Shown one piece after another: positions 52,059-60,770 of a stretch of DNA of 64,000 bases (its first letter is position 1; each line of letters opens with the position of its first letter). The translations under genes were made by a program, and so were the position numbers. The stretch comes from Streptomyces tanashiensis (lineage in GTDB: Bacteria; Actinomycetota; Actinomycetes; Streptomycetales; Streptomycetaceae). Under the pieces are notes generated by a model. That model was not told where the DNA came from. It searched no databases and saw nothing but the letters and a program-made list of their open reading frames with translations. Where the stretch lies: positions 62,001 through 126,000 of the forward strand of contig NZ_BMRZ01000002.1 of the NCBI RefSeq assembly GCF_014648895.1. Reading direction: 5' to 3'.

Positions 52059-52260
52059 CGGTCAGGGCTGCGCCACCGGCAAGGCACGCAAAGTGGTGCT
52101 CTTCACCGCGGTCCCGAAGGTTGGCCATGCCACGGCGATCGGTCCGCGTGTACGGATCAGTCGTGGATGCATCCGTCAGTGCACCAGGCGCCGAAGGAAT
52201 CGAGTACGGATACTTCGGTGGCGGAAGCGGAGGCGGGTCGACGCAGGTGAGGAGCGTCTG

Positions 52261-52608
52261 ATGGTGGATGACCCGGGTTGGGAGGTCATGCCGGACGGCG
52301 GACGGCCGAACGGGCGTTCCTGCGCGCACCTCCAGCTCCTCGGGACGCCTGGGGTGACGCAGGTGGCCGGCTGCAAGGACTGTCTGTCGCGCGGCTGGCG
52401 TTGGGTGCGGCTGCGCTTGTGCGTGACGTGCGGGAACGTCGGATGCTGCGACAGCTCGCGGGGAATGCACGCGCACGACCACTACATGCGGAGCGGTCAT
52501 CCGGTGGTGCATTCGCTGGCTTCCGACGAGGACTGGGCCTGGTGCTTCGTCGACCAGGTCTTCCTCACTCACCCACGTGAAAGCAGATCGGGGCATCCGC
52601 GGCCGTAG
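52261..52608 (+). CDS. UBP-type zinc finger protein
   Basis: A 115-residue protein with a ubiquitin-hydrolase-type zinc finger: SCAHL, GCKDCL, WVRLRLCVTCGNVGCCDSS and HAHDHYMRSGHPVVHSL. The Cys/His ligands are in place. In eukaryotes this finger binds the ubiquitin C-terminus; in actinobacteria its ligand is unknown. ATG 52261 follows GAGGAGCG. It heads a group of three same-strand genes (this, DUF427, SDR). Confidence 0.85.
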   Translation: MVDDPGWEVMPDGGRPNGRSCAHLQLLGTPGVTQVAGCKDCLSRGWRWVRLRLCVTCGNVGCCDSSRGMHAHDHYMRSGHPVVHSLASDEDWAWCFVDQVFLTHPRESRSGHPRP

Positions 52609-52755
52609 CCGTGCCGACCGCGCCAGATGGTCGTGGCCGCGGCAGGCCGCCTGCCCGGCCGCTGCGTCCGCGAACTCGTGGACCACGCGTGATCGGGTCA
52701 CCCGGGCAGACCCGGGCGAAGTACCGAAGGTCTCGATCGAGCGGGAGGTGGAGTC

Positions 52756-53265
52756 GTGAGCAAAGCATCAGGAGAGGGCCATCGCTCCCCCAAGGAGTCG
52801 GTCTGGGACTACCCGCGTCCGCCCCGGATCGAAGCCGACACACGACACGTGGTGGTGAGGCATCGAGGCGTGACGCTGGCAGACTCCCGCCGTTGCCTGA
52901 GGGTGCTGGAGACCAGCCATCCGCCGACGTTCTACGTACCCCGGTCGGACGTACGGGTTGCGTTGCTGTCCGTGTCCGAGGGGCGGAGGCGGAGTGTGTG
53001 CGAGTGGAAGGGCGTCGCCACCTACTGGACCCTGCGGGGAACGGCGGACCATCCGCCCGTCCCGGATGCCGCCTGGAGCTACGAAGAGCCGAGACCCGGC
53101 TACGAGGCCATCGCCGGCCACATCGCGTTCTACCCCGAGCTGGTGGAGGGATGCACGGTCGATGGGGAGGCGGTGCGTGCGCAGGCGGGCGGGTTCTACG
53201 GCGGATGGATCACGGACGAGGTCACGGGCCCGTTCAAGGGCGAGCCCGGCACCTTGGGCTGGTGA
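52756..53265 (+). CDS. DUF427 domain protein
   Basis: A 169-residue soluble protein of the DUF427 family: RGVTLADSRRCLRVLETSHP, TFYVPRSDVRVALLS, CEWKGVATYWTLRG and AGHIAFYPELVEGCTVDG. GTG 52756 follows GGAGGTGGA. Single-domain length is normal. The fold is a small beta-barrel with a conserved Trp and Tyr pocket; biochemical role unknown. Confidence 0.85.
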   Translation: MSKASGEGHRSPKESVWDYPRPPRIEADTRHVVVRHRGVTLADSRRCLRVLETSHPPTFYVPRSDVRVALLSVSEGRRRSVCEWKGVATYWTLRGTADHPPVPDAAWSYEEPRPGYEAIAGHIAFYPELVEGCTVDGEAVRAQAGGFYGGWITDEVTGPFKGEPGTLGW

Positions 53266-53333
53266 TCGGGCTTCGCCTCGCATCCGGCGGTTCCGTGGTC
53301 GCCACGAGGCAGGAGCATAGAAGGGAGCAGGCC

Positions 53334-54032
53334 ATGGGCGACACGAGCCTGCGGGTGCTTGTGGTCGGTGCCAGCGGCGCGGTCGGTGGCGCGGCCGCTC
53401 GCCAGTTGACCGGAAACGGAGCGGAGATCGCGCTCGCCGGCCGGAACCAGGGCCGCCTGGAGGAACGGGCTCAAGCGCTCGGCGGCGCGCCGTGGCGTGC
53501 GTGCGACGCCTACGACCTCGACCGGTGCGCAGGTCTGGCCAGGTGGGCGTGCACCGCGCTGGGAGGTCTTGAGGCCGTCGTGGTCGCAGTGGGCGTGGCC
53601 GGTTTTGGTCCAGCCTCTGAGATGCCGATCCCGGTAAGCGAGCACCTGTTCACCGTCAATGCCCTGGCCCCCATCACGGTGGTACGCGGCGCCCTTGAGA
53701 TCCTTCCAGCGGGTGGCGCGGCCGTCGTGGTGACCGGGGAGATCGTGGACCGCCCCGCCCTGGGGATGGCCGACTACGCGGCGGCGAAGACGGCTCTTGC
53801 CACGTGGCTGGGGATCGCGGGGCGTGAGGTCCGCCGCCGAGGCATCGCCGTCACGGACGCACGCCTGCCGCATCTGAACACGGGGTTCGCCGAGCGCCCG
53901 GTGGTGGGCCGCGCCACGGCGCTCCGGCCGGGCGCCGACCCCGAGGAAGCGGTGGCGCGACTTGTGGTCGCACCGGTTCTGACCGCGCACCGGGCGTCGG
54001 TGGAACCGCGCGGCACCGCAGGGACGGTTTAG
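53334..54032 (+). CDS. Short-chain dehydrogenase/reductase
   Basis: A 232-residue NAD(P)-dependent oxidoreductase of the SDR superfamily. The cofactor motif is VVGASGAVGGAAARQL (a GxxGxxG variant), ALAGRNQGRL follows, and the active site Tyr-x-x-x-Lys is ADYAAAKTAL. The usual catalytic Ser before it reads VVVTGEI with no Ser, so a Thr must serve or activity is changed. ATG 53334 follows AAGGGAGCAGG. Substrate unknown. Confidence 0.8.
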   Translation: MGDTSLRVLVVGASGAVGGAAARQLTGNGAEIALAGRNQGRLEERAQALGGAPWRACDAYDLDRCAGLARWACTALGGLEAVVVAVGVAGFGPASEMPIPVSEHLFTVNALAPITVVRGALEILPAGGAAVVVTGEIVDRPALGMADYAAAKTALATWLGIAGREVRRRGIAVTDARLPHLNTGFAERPVVGRATALRPGADPEEAVARLVVAPVLTAHRASVEPRGTAGTV

Positions 54033-54418
54033 GAAGGTCGCGTCGATCGCGCATGGTGGTGCCACAGGCAGTCTGTCGTTCTGCGGGGCATCGGGTGTGT
54101 ACCGGGGGTGCTGTATGAGGGGGAAGAATGCCGCGAACGCCGGATTCAGAAGCACCCGATTCAGATCAGCCCGGCGGAGTCAGGCCGATACACGGGCCCG
54201 ACGGCCACTGGTCAACTGGTGGGACCAGATGAATCCTCGAGCCGGAGGAAAGGGCTCGATCAGCGACCACAGTGCATCCGACACGATCCGTGGCTGCGAC
54301 TAGCGTCTCCCCACGGCCAGAGGAACGACCACCCGAACCGACAGTCACAACACCCTCTAGTACGCCCGCTCTTCCAGAAGTCATCCGACCGGCTGGGACG
54401 CACGCTCGCCTCATGGGG
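54033..54418. other. No gene seen
   Basis: Intergenic space between the SDR gene and the convergent YbaY-like gene. The sequence CCACTGGTCAACTGGTGG near 54200-54217 is an imperfect palindrome, possibly part of a terminator. No frame is convincing. Confidence 0.4.
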
Positions 54419-54760
54419 TCACAGGAGACTGACCGGTGCCTCCAGGCCCTCCGCGGATTCTGACCGAACAGGTACGGCTTGAGTGTTGATGAGGTCGCCC
54501 GATTCGAGCGTGCCGTTCCCTGAGCGGTCGATGTGCACGCGCAGTCCGTAAGAGGCCGAGGGGTCGAGTTCGGGCACGTTCACATGGAAGGGAACCCGGC
54601 CTCCCGGAGACAGCCACACGTCCGTCTGAACCTGCGCACCGACGACCCTGGAAGGCGCGTCGGCCAGGGAAACGTCATGGACCTCCACCACGAGAGAGGC
54701 AGCCGTTCCGGACGGCGTGTCGGACGGCAGGGACACGAAACCCGTGATGCTGTGTGTCAT
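54419..54760 (-). CDS. YbaY/YscW-like small beta protein
   Basis: A 113-residue protein resembling the YbaY/YscW pilotin-like fold: ITGFVSLPSDTPSGTAASLV, VEVHDVSLADAPSRVVGAQ, VPFHVNVPELDPSASYGLRV, then HIDRSGNGTLESGDLINTQA. It lacks the signal peptide and lipobox usual for YbaY. ATG 54760 overlaps the ATP-grasp stop as ATGA. As third gene of the astacin / ATP-grasp operon it may act as a binding or accessory protein. Confidence 0.65.
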   Translation of the reverse strand: MTHSITGFVSLPSDTPSGTAASLVVEVHDVSLADAPSRVVGAQVQTDVWLSPGGRVPFHVNVPELDPSASYGLRVHIDRSGNGTLESGDLINTQAVPVRSESAEGLEAPVSLL

Positions 54761-55749
54761 CGCACCCCTACCGAGAGGGAGCCTGACGCCACGGCCGGTT
54801 CCGGCTCGCGATCGTCGAGGCGCGACAGGAGCGCGGCCACCTCCGCCGTGATCGGCAATCCGGTCCGTTCCTCCACGAACAACCACTGACCCGCCGGGTT
54901 CACCTCCAGGAACACGTACTCCCCGTCGGCCCGCCTGCGCAGATCCACCGCGCCGAACACCAGGCCGAGAGCCCGCATGACACGCAGGAGATTGTCGGTG
55001 ACGGCTGCGGGCAGATCGACCGGTCGTACCCGCGCCTCGCCGACGACCATGCGCATGTCCACCGGATATCCCGTCTGCGAGGCGTCGATCTCCGCGGCGA
55101 AGACACGGTCGCCCACTACGGTCACCCGCAGATCCGTTCCCGGCACGTACTCCTGAAAGATGACGGGCGCGTACCGTACGGCGTCCAGAAGCGTCAGGTC
55201 CTCGGCCCGTACGAGCCGGGTCTCCCGCCACGCGTCGGCCGAGGCGATGAAGGCCTTGAAGACGGTTCGGCCGACGCCGATCTCGCGGATGAAACGGCGG
55301 GCCTGCTCCTCCTGGTTGGTGACCAGGGTCCGGGGCAGGGAGAGCCCCACGCGGCGTGCCACGTGCCACTGGTAGGGCTTGTGGTGGGCGATCGCGTCCA
55401 GCGCGGGCGGATTGACCCATGTGCAGTCGAGTGAGTGGAACAGACCGTGCAGCGCCTCGCCGGTCTCGCTGACCGCGAACCTCTGATCGCGAATGGTGCC
55501 CAGCTGGTGGTCGACGGTGAAGGGGCGCACGCGCCGCCACCAGGCGGCCCGGCAGCGCTCCAGCCGAGCGTGGGCGGTCGGCGTGCGCACCGTGTAGACC
55601 GGTTCCCCGGCCGCGGCGTACTCGAGCGTGATGTCGCCGCGGGCGGGGAAGTCGGCCAGGTCGATACGGACCACCTCACGTCCGGCCGCCTCCAGCCTCC
55701 GCACGACGCCCCGTGTGTGGTCCTCGTCGTGCGACACGATCAGGATCAT
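54757..55749 (-). CDS. MvdD-like ATP-grasp ligase
   Basis: A 330-residue cytoplasmic ATP-grasp enzyme. Visible pieces: N-terminal ILIVSHDEDHTRGVVRRLEA, the region WVNPPALDAIAHHKPYQWHV, ATP-binding TVFKAFIASADAWRETRL, VIFQEYVPGTDLRVTVVGD, and the metal-binding end FGAVDLRR with FLEVNPAGQWLFVEE. This matches the MvdC/MvdD-type ligases that make ester or amide cross-links in graspetides (RiPPs). It starts at ATG 55749 overlapping the astacin gene and overlaps the YbaY-like gene, so all three are co-translated. No separate short precursor gene is visible. Confidence 0.8.
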   Translation of the reverse strand: MILIVSHDEDHTRGVVRRLEAAGREVVRIDLADFPARGDITLEYAAAGEPVYTVRTPTAHARLERCRAAWWRRVRPFTVDHQLGTIRDQRFAVSETGEALHGLFHSLDCTWVNPPALDAIAHHKPYQWHVARRVGLSLPRTLVTNQEEQARRFIREIGVGRTVFKAFIASADAWRETRLVRAEDLTLLDAVRYAPVIFQEYVPGTDLRVTVVGDRVFAAEIDASQTGYPVDMRMVVGEARVRPVDLPAAVTDNLLRVMRALGLVFGAVDLRRRADGEYVFLEVNPAGQWLFVEERTGLPITAEVAALLSRLDDREPEPAVASGSLSVGVR

Positions 55750-57002
55750 TGAGGCCGCCCAGCAGCACCGGGCGGGGTGCCGACCTGCGCCAGCAGGAGG
55801 TTGTAACCGGCCTGCACGGCGGACAGCCCCTGTTGCAGGGATGCGACCATCTGGCCCAACTGGCGTACCTGTTCGGCCACTCCGTCCGGCTGAGCGATCA
55901 TCGCCGGGGACTGATGCGGCGTGGCCAGCACGAACGGACTGCTCGCCGCCGGCGGGCTCATGAGTTCGGTCCAAGGTGGTTTCACGGGGCCATCGAACAC
56001 CGGGTCCTTGGTCATCTCCTTGATGGTCGATTCGAAGCCGGGGTCCTTGGAGATCTCCTTGACCGTGGGAGCCGGCGGGGCCGGATACATCATGTGGACA
56101 CCGTCGATGTCACCCTGGGAGAGTCCCGAGCGCTGTCCCATCGTCACACCGGGAGGAAGCTGCTCCCGGGGAACAATGGTCGGCTGGCTCGGGTCGATCG
56201 CGAAGGCCTTCGCCGGGTAGTGCATGATCGAGGCGAAGTCGTACGGCCCCAGGTCGTCGCCGTCGGCGATCTGCTGCAGGAAGTTGTGCTGCATGTCCGG
56301 CTTGATGTTCGCGAACATGATCGTGACGTGCTGGTCCCGGTCCTCGCGGCTCTGCTCGTGCCACAGCCCCACCGTGTGACCGATCTCGTGAATGGCGTTA
56401 CCGGTGGAGCAGTTGGGGCCCAGCGTCACCTTCTGCATGCCGCCGCGTCGGCCCACGCTGGACGAGCAGCCGTCGCCCGGCACGAAGCGCACGAAGTCCG
56501 GGAACCGGGCCGCGTCGGCAGGGGTGCGTTCCACGAACCGGATGCGGGTGCGGGACTCCCAGTGGGCGATGGCGTCCGTGACACGCTGTGGGTCGGGCAG
56601 GCTGGGGTCGATCTCGTACGGCACCGTCGCATCGGGCCAGCGTCGCTGCTGCCCCTGCTCGACCGCCACGATCCCGACTGATTCGAGGACCGGCCCCGCG
56701 TCGGACTCCCGTGTCAGCTCCTCGACCGTACCGAGCACGATGTCGCCTTCGAACATCGCGAGCCCGTCCACCTCGGCGTAGTGGAGGGCCTTGGCACGGA
56801 AGGTCGCACCGTCGACCAGAATGGTTCCGGCGACGGGCCCCGACCGGAGCTCGCCGCTGCCCTGTCCGTTGCTGGAGGCGGTGGTCTTGCGGGCCGGCTG
56901 CCGTTTGGCGGGGGCGGTCTTCTTGGCCGTCTTCTTGGCCGTAGCACTGCGGGCAGCCGTCTTCCGGGTTCGCCGGGAGGATTCCGATGGGTCGGCGTTC
57001 AT
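55746..57002 (-). CDS. Astacin-like (M12A) metalloprotease without signal peptide
   Basis: A 418-residue protein. The first 45 residues are Lys/Ala-rich (KKTAKKTAPAKRQPARKTT), like a histone H1-type tail, with no signal peptide. The catalytic domain has HEIGHTVGLWHEQSRED (His205, Glu206, His209, His215) and the Met-turn SIMHYP (Met260). The C-terminal extension (310-418) has two 12-residue copies, TVKEISKDPGFE (313-324) and TIKEMTKDPVFD (326-337), then a Pro-rich stretch with PFVLATPHQ and a helix. ATG 57002 follows GAAGGTGACGT. Astacins normally cut proteins outside the cell, so an internal one is odd. Confidence 0.8.
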   Translation of the reverse strand: MNADPSESSRRTRKTAARSATAKKTAKKTAPAKRQPARKTTASSNGQGSGELRSGPVAGTILVDGATFRAKALHYAEVDGLAMFEGDIVLGTVEELTRESDAGPVLESVGIVAVEQGQQRRWPDATVPYEIDPSLPDPQRVTDAIAHWESRTRIRFVERTPADAARFPDFVRFVPGDGCSSSVGRRGGMQKVTLGPNCSTGNAIHEIGHTVGLWHEQSREDRDQHVTIMFANIKPDMQHNFLQQIADGDDLGPYDFASIMHYPAKAFAIDPSQPTIVPREQLPPGVTMGQRSGLSQGDIDGVHMMYPAPPAPTVKEISKDPGFESTIKEMTKDPVFDGPVKPPWTELMSPPAASSPFVLATPHQSPAMIAQPDGVAEQVRQLGQMVASLQQGLSAVQAGYNLLLAQVGTPPGAAGRPQ

Positions 57003-57357
57003 ACGTCACCTTCACTGCGGCGGGGGACAAGAACCTCGGAAAGAGGACTTCCTCACCAGCGTTCACACACGGTGCGCCATGCTGCCCGCCCAGCGCACCC
57101 ATGCGGGTGGATGCCAGACGGCCGTCGCCCGGGATCGCCCCGGTGACCGGGACAGCCGGTCCGCAGGGGGTGTAGAGGTCTGCGTCGTCGACGATGCGGG
57201 GCCCCGGCCCCGGTCTCCTGGGAGCATCGCAGCGCGCACAGCCGGGCCGCGTCCGCGCCGATGCAGGCGCGCCTGTCCAGGGCGTCGCGGGCGAGCCCGT
57301 CGAGGCTGTGCTCTTCGTCGGCGCGCGGCCCGCTCCGAGCACTGGCCGGCTCCAGGG
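57003..57357. other. No gene seen
   Basis: This is the space upstream of the astacin operon and downstream of the amidase gene, both on the minus strand. It should hold the operon promoter. No boxes stand out. Confidence 0.4.
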
Positions 57358-59256
57358 TTATCGGCCTGTCTCCCCGGTCTTCACGGTGGCCAGGCGCCGG
57401 TTGTACTGGATCACGTCGTACTTCTGGTCACCAGTGACCACAACCTCCCGGCGCGTGGGTGTGGCGGGGAAGAAGTCGTCGGCGTCGACCGGTGTGCTGG
57501 CGGCCACGTACGCCTGCCCCTGGGGGAACGTGTACACGTTGAAACGCGTCTGGTCCGACGCCGGCAATCCCTGGGGGTACTCGTCGGCGCGAGGGTAGGC
57601 CGTTGTGTAGAGGGAGATCGAATTCGCCCCGCTCGCGGGACGGACGATCCGCGCGTTCGGTGCGGGGCGGGTGTTCACGCCCGCCGGGTTGTGGATCCAC
57701 CCCTTCTGCCCACCGAACCAGATGGCCGTCCAGTCTCCTTGCACGTCGGCGACCACGAATTCCTGTCCCCACATCGCGGTGGATCCCCAGTCGTCGATGT
57801 GGTTGGTTCCCGCCGACCCGTCCGGATGGAGGGCAAGGTCGGAGACGAGCGGAGCGCCGTCGCGGGGCTCCGTACGGACGTAGAGGAAGTTCGAAGGCTG
57901 TGTCTGAGTCCGGCACGTCGAGGCGCACACCGTCACCGGCTGCGAGTTCTTGCCGTACGTCGGGGCGATCGTGACCGCCTGACCGATCCCGATGCTCCCG
58001 CCTGCCGCTCCACGCTCGGCTTCGACCGCCTGGCGGTGATCGGTGGCGAGGAGCGCCATGAACTTCTCCCAGTCCCAGTAGGGGCCGGGGTCCCAGTGCG
58101 CGTCCGGCGCGCGGGCCGGCCGCGGCGGAAGGACGTTGTCGTGCCCGATGATGTGCTTGCGGTCCAGGGGGACGTCGAAGCGTCGTGCCAGGTAGGCCAC
58201 CAGCGCGGCAGTCGCCTTGTACTGGGCCGGAGTGAACCAGGTGGGCCCCTGGGCGGCGTATCCCTCCAGTTCGATACCGACGCCGTGCAGGTTGACCCAG
58301 TAGTTCCCGGCGTGGAAAGCGATGTCCTTGGTGGCAACCATCTGCGTTGCCTCACTGCCGTCGGCCTTCATCACGTAATGCGCGGAAACCCCGCTGACGG
58401 GGTCCTGGAACCAGCTCACTCCCCCGTCGTAGGTCCCTTCGAGGTCATGAATGACGATGAAGTCGACGTCGATGCCGTTCGCGCTCCGCGAGGACACCTG
58501 ATAGTTCGAGGCAGCAGCGTGAACGAACCGGCAATTCAGCTCGGCGGGGCACTCCGGCACCGCCGCGGCGGCCAGCGTCCGCAGCCTCAGGGAGGCGAGC
58601 TGTGTCGTCGCCGGACGGACGGACGGCACCTTCGGCAACGACACCCTCTGGCCGTCCTTGCGCACCCTCTGCCGGCCGGCGCGGATCACTTCGAACACGC
58701 CATCGGCGAACCGGCCGGCCGTGGCGGTGTCGGCGGCCTGGCTGTAGCGCGCCACAGCCCCGTACCAGCCACCCGGGTCGGTCGGCAGTTCCCGGGTGAT
58801 CTGCCGTTGGTACGAGGCGAGCAGTGCGGCGCCGCCTCGGAGGTTCTGCAGTTCGTCCCGTTGGAGGGTCCGGGGTGCGACGCCGATCATCGCGGCGGCG
58901 GCCTGCAAGGTGTGCTCGGACGGATCGTCGGTGCCCGTGGCGTCCACCGGCCCTTCGCCTGGGCGATGGGCGTACGTCGTCCCGGACGTCGTGTCCGTCA
59001 GGTGCATCGGACCGTAGCCGCCCTTGGTGCTCGGGCGGCCGTGATTGGCCTCCCACCAGGAGGACTCGTAGCTGACGCCGAGAAGTACTTCCTTCGGCAC
59101 ACCGAATTCCGCTGCCGCCTGCTCGGCCGCGCGCTCGAAGTCGCCGGGTGTCCCGTCGGAGGGCCGGGCGTTCCCAGCCGTGGCACATCCCCAGATGAGG
59201 GCCACCGCCACTCCCGCAGCGCCGAAACTCCGATGCCGCCTGTGTCTTCTGGTCAC
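57358..59256 (-). CDS. Secreted N-acetylmuramoyl-L-alanine amidase with lysozyme-like N-terminal region
   Basis: A 632-residue exported protein that should cut the amide bond between MurNAc and the stem peptide. N-terminus: basic start and hydrophobic core (FGAAGVAVALIWGCATAG); the Cys lies near the cleavage region but no perfect lipobox is seen. About 30-180: transglycosylase-like (VPKEVLLGVSYESSWWEANH, GGYGPMHLTD). About 230-400: amidase-2 domain (VDFIVIHDLEGTYDGGVSWF, VSAHYVMKADGSE, GVGIELEGYA, HIIGHDNVLPP, HWDPGPYWDW). The rest is SH3-like (GQEFVVADVQGDWTAIWFGG). GTG 59256 fits the signal peptide; ATG/GTG codons upstream to 59364 are in frame. Confidence 0.85.
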   Translation of the reverse strand: MTRRHRRHRSFGAAGVAVALIWGCATAGNARPSDGTPGDFERAAEQAAAEFGVPKEVLLGVSYESSWWEANHGRPSTKGGYGPMHLTDTTSGTTYAHRPGEGPVDATGTDDPSEHTLQAAAAMIGVAPRTLQRDELQNLRGGAALLASYQRQITRELPTDPGGWYGAVARYSQAADTATAGRFADGVFEVIRAGRQRVRKDGQRVSLPKVPSVRPATTQLASLRLRTLAAAAVPECPAELNCRFVHAAASNYQVSSRSANGIDVDFIVIHDLEGTYDGGVSWFQDPVSGVSAHYVMKADGSEATQMVATKDIAFHAGNYWVNLHGVGIELEGYAAQGPTWFTPAQYKATAALVAYLARRFDVPLDRKHIIGHDNVLPPRPARAPDAHWDPGPYWDWEKFMALLATDHRQAVEAERGAAGGSIGIGQAVTIAPTYGKNSQPVTVCASTCRTQTQPSNFLYVRTEPRDGAPLVSDLALHPDGSAGTNHIDDWGSTAMWGQEFVVADVQGDWTAIWFGGQKGWIHNPAGVNTRPAPNARIVRPASGANSISLYTTAYPRADEYPQGLPASDQTRFNVYTFPQGQAYVAASTPVDADDFFPATPTRREVVVTGDQKYDVIQYNRRLATVKTGETGR

Positions 59257-59758
59257 ACCACGTCCATTCGCTCTGGCGGTCGTTCCTTCGTCGAGGCCTG
59301 ATGCTGCGGCCGTCACCATCCTTTGGACGGGAGCCTCCCGGTCCCACCGACACGCCCAACACACGCAGGCCCGTCACCGCACCAGACCAGTGATCCTGTG
59401 CGTGGGCAACGGGCTGCCGTCGAAGATCAGCACGGTGTCCCTCGCACACCGCTTGCGGGGCTGGAGCGCGGGCATCGGCCCGAGATGGTGGGTGATCCGG
59501 TCCGCCCCTGACTTGGGTTCCGAACAACGCGGCCGGCTGGCGTACGGCGATGTTCGTGCGCCAGGAGGCTGCGCCCAGCTCTGGGGGAAGGCTCCCGGTT
59601 CGGGTCAGTCCTGCCAGAACGGCCACCTCTCAAGCGGGCCGCACTCTCGCCCGTCTTCGGCATTGCCTGCCCAGCGTCCCCTGACGGGCCGACGGGCGCA
59701 TAGGGAGCGTGCTGCAAATACGATGTCTTGCGATGACAGGCCGTGGCACAGTCATCGG
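59257..59758. other. Divergent intergenic space
   Basis: Lies between the amidase gene (minus) and the gene at 59759 (plus), so it should carry promoters for both. Frames present here are shadows. TGCTGCAAATACGATGTC near 59710 is less GC-rich and may contain the rightward promoter. Confidence 0.35.
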
Positions 59759-60391
59759 ATGTCCAACGACGTCGCCTATCCCGTCTTCTGTACCCCCGAT
59801 CCGTTCCTCGCCCTGCACACCGCGCGCCGTCTCATGGAGTTCGGCCGCTGCGAACATTCCGAGGTCTCCGCGTATGCGGAGCTTTCCTCCGTCGCCGAGG
59901 TGCGGCGGATGGCGAAGGCCATGCCCGGGGGATGGTTCCGCGGGGCGTCGGAGCTGGAGGAATTTCAAGGGGTGCCGTTCGAGGACCAGCCTGCTCTCGT
60001 CGTCGGTGTCCCGGCGAGCGGCCTGCCGGCCGAGGCAGCCGCGTTCGAGGGACGGCTGCCGGTGGAGTGGGAGGTGTGGCACCTGCCGGTCGGCAGCATC
60101 GAGGACGCTTTCTCTTCGGCGATCGGTCCGAATGTGGGCTTGATCAACTGGGAGTCACTGCAATGGCCGGACGCGCCCGAGGCGGGATTCCACGGCGAGT
60201 CCAAGCACGCTGAAGTAACACTTCTCTTCAACACCCGTACCCGCGAGCTCGACGAGCCCGCCGATGACCACACCGTCCTCGTCCACGTCCGCAGCGTCAA
60301 CATCGACGGCCACCAGAGAAGGGAACCGTACGCCCACTGGCTCGCCGCGCAGGTGGGACTCACGGTCCTGGGGCCCGCGCAACGGTGCTGA
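59759..60391 (+). CDS. Hypothetical protein
   Basis: A 210-residue soluble protein starting SNDVAYPVFCTPDPFLALHT at ATG 59759. Continuous good codon bias and balanced composition (EVRRMAKAMPGGWFRGASEL, WHLPVGSIEDAFSSAIGPNV) argue for a real gene. There is no strong Shine-Dalgarno. I do not recognise the family. Followed by transposase debris. Confidence 0.65.
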   Translation: MSNDVAYPVFCTPDPFLALHTARRLMEFGRCEHSEVSAYAELSSVAEVRRMAKAMPGGWFRGASELEEFQGVPFEDQPALVVGVPASGLPAEAAAFEGRLPVEWEVWHLPVGSIEDAFSSAIGPNVGLINWESLQWPDAPEAGFHGESKHAEVTLLFNTRTRELDEPADDHTVLVHVRSVNIDGHQRREPYAHWLAAQVGLTVLGPAQRC

Positions 60392-60496
60392 AGGCGACCC
60401 GTAGCCCCTGGGCTGCACAGCTGACGGCGCAGCCGCCGGAACGCCGACGTCGTCTACTGAAGCCCGTACCTCCCAGAGGCTGGGACGACACCCATG

Positions 60497-60623
60497 GACC
60501 ATCGAATGCACCATGGCCTGGCTCGCCGACTGCGCTGCCGACTCACCGCCGTTACGAACGCAAGGCCGACCACTTCCTCGCCTTCAGCAGCATCGCATGC
60601 ACCCTCATCTGCTACCGCGCTCA
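60497..60623 (+). pseudogene. IS5-family transposase C-terminal fragment
   Basis: WTIECTMAWLADC, then after a frameshift RYERKADHFLAFSSIACTLI and CYR, is the typical C-terminus of IS5-type transposases. It ends abruptly at about 60620, where a duplicated piece of the 39262 pseudogene begins. Confidence 0.75.
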
Positions 60624-60770
60624 CGCGTTGGCGAGGTACTGGCCCCGAGCCACGACGCCGTCGTCCACCCCGCCTCCTCCGAGGGTCTGCCGGCTCCCGG
60701 TGTGCCGGCGCGGCCCGAACCGGCGGAGGCGGCGAAGCCGAAAACAGTGGTGCCGGTGTGGCGCGCGGGG
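60618..60770 (+). repeat. Duplicate of 39401-39543
   Basis: About 150 bases match the middle of the coiled-coil pseudogene at 39262 at roughly 90 percent by eye (both read SRVGEVLAP, EGLPAP and VPARPEPA), with a small in-frame insertion encoding extra Glu/Ala. It directly follows the IS5 fragment. This is a dispersed, truncated copy. Confidence 0.8.

Noticed and set aside
54419..57357. A separate short graspetide precursor gene
   Set aside because: I looked for a small ORF with repeated Thr/Glu cores in and around the operon and saw none; only the astacin tail is a candidate.
56791..59301. 836-codon plus-strand open frame
   Set aside because: Antisense to the astacin and amidase genes, with no motif or start signal; a GC shadow.
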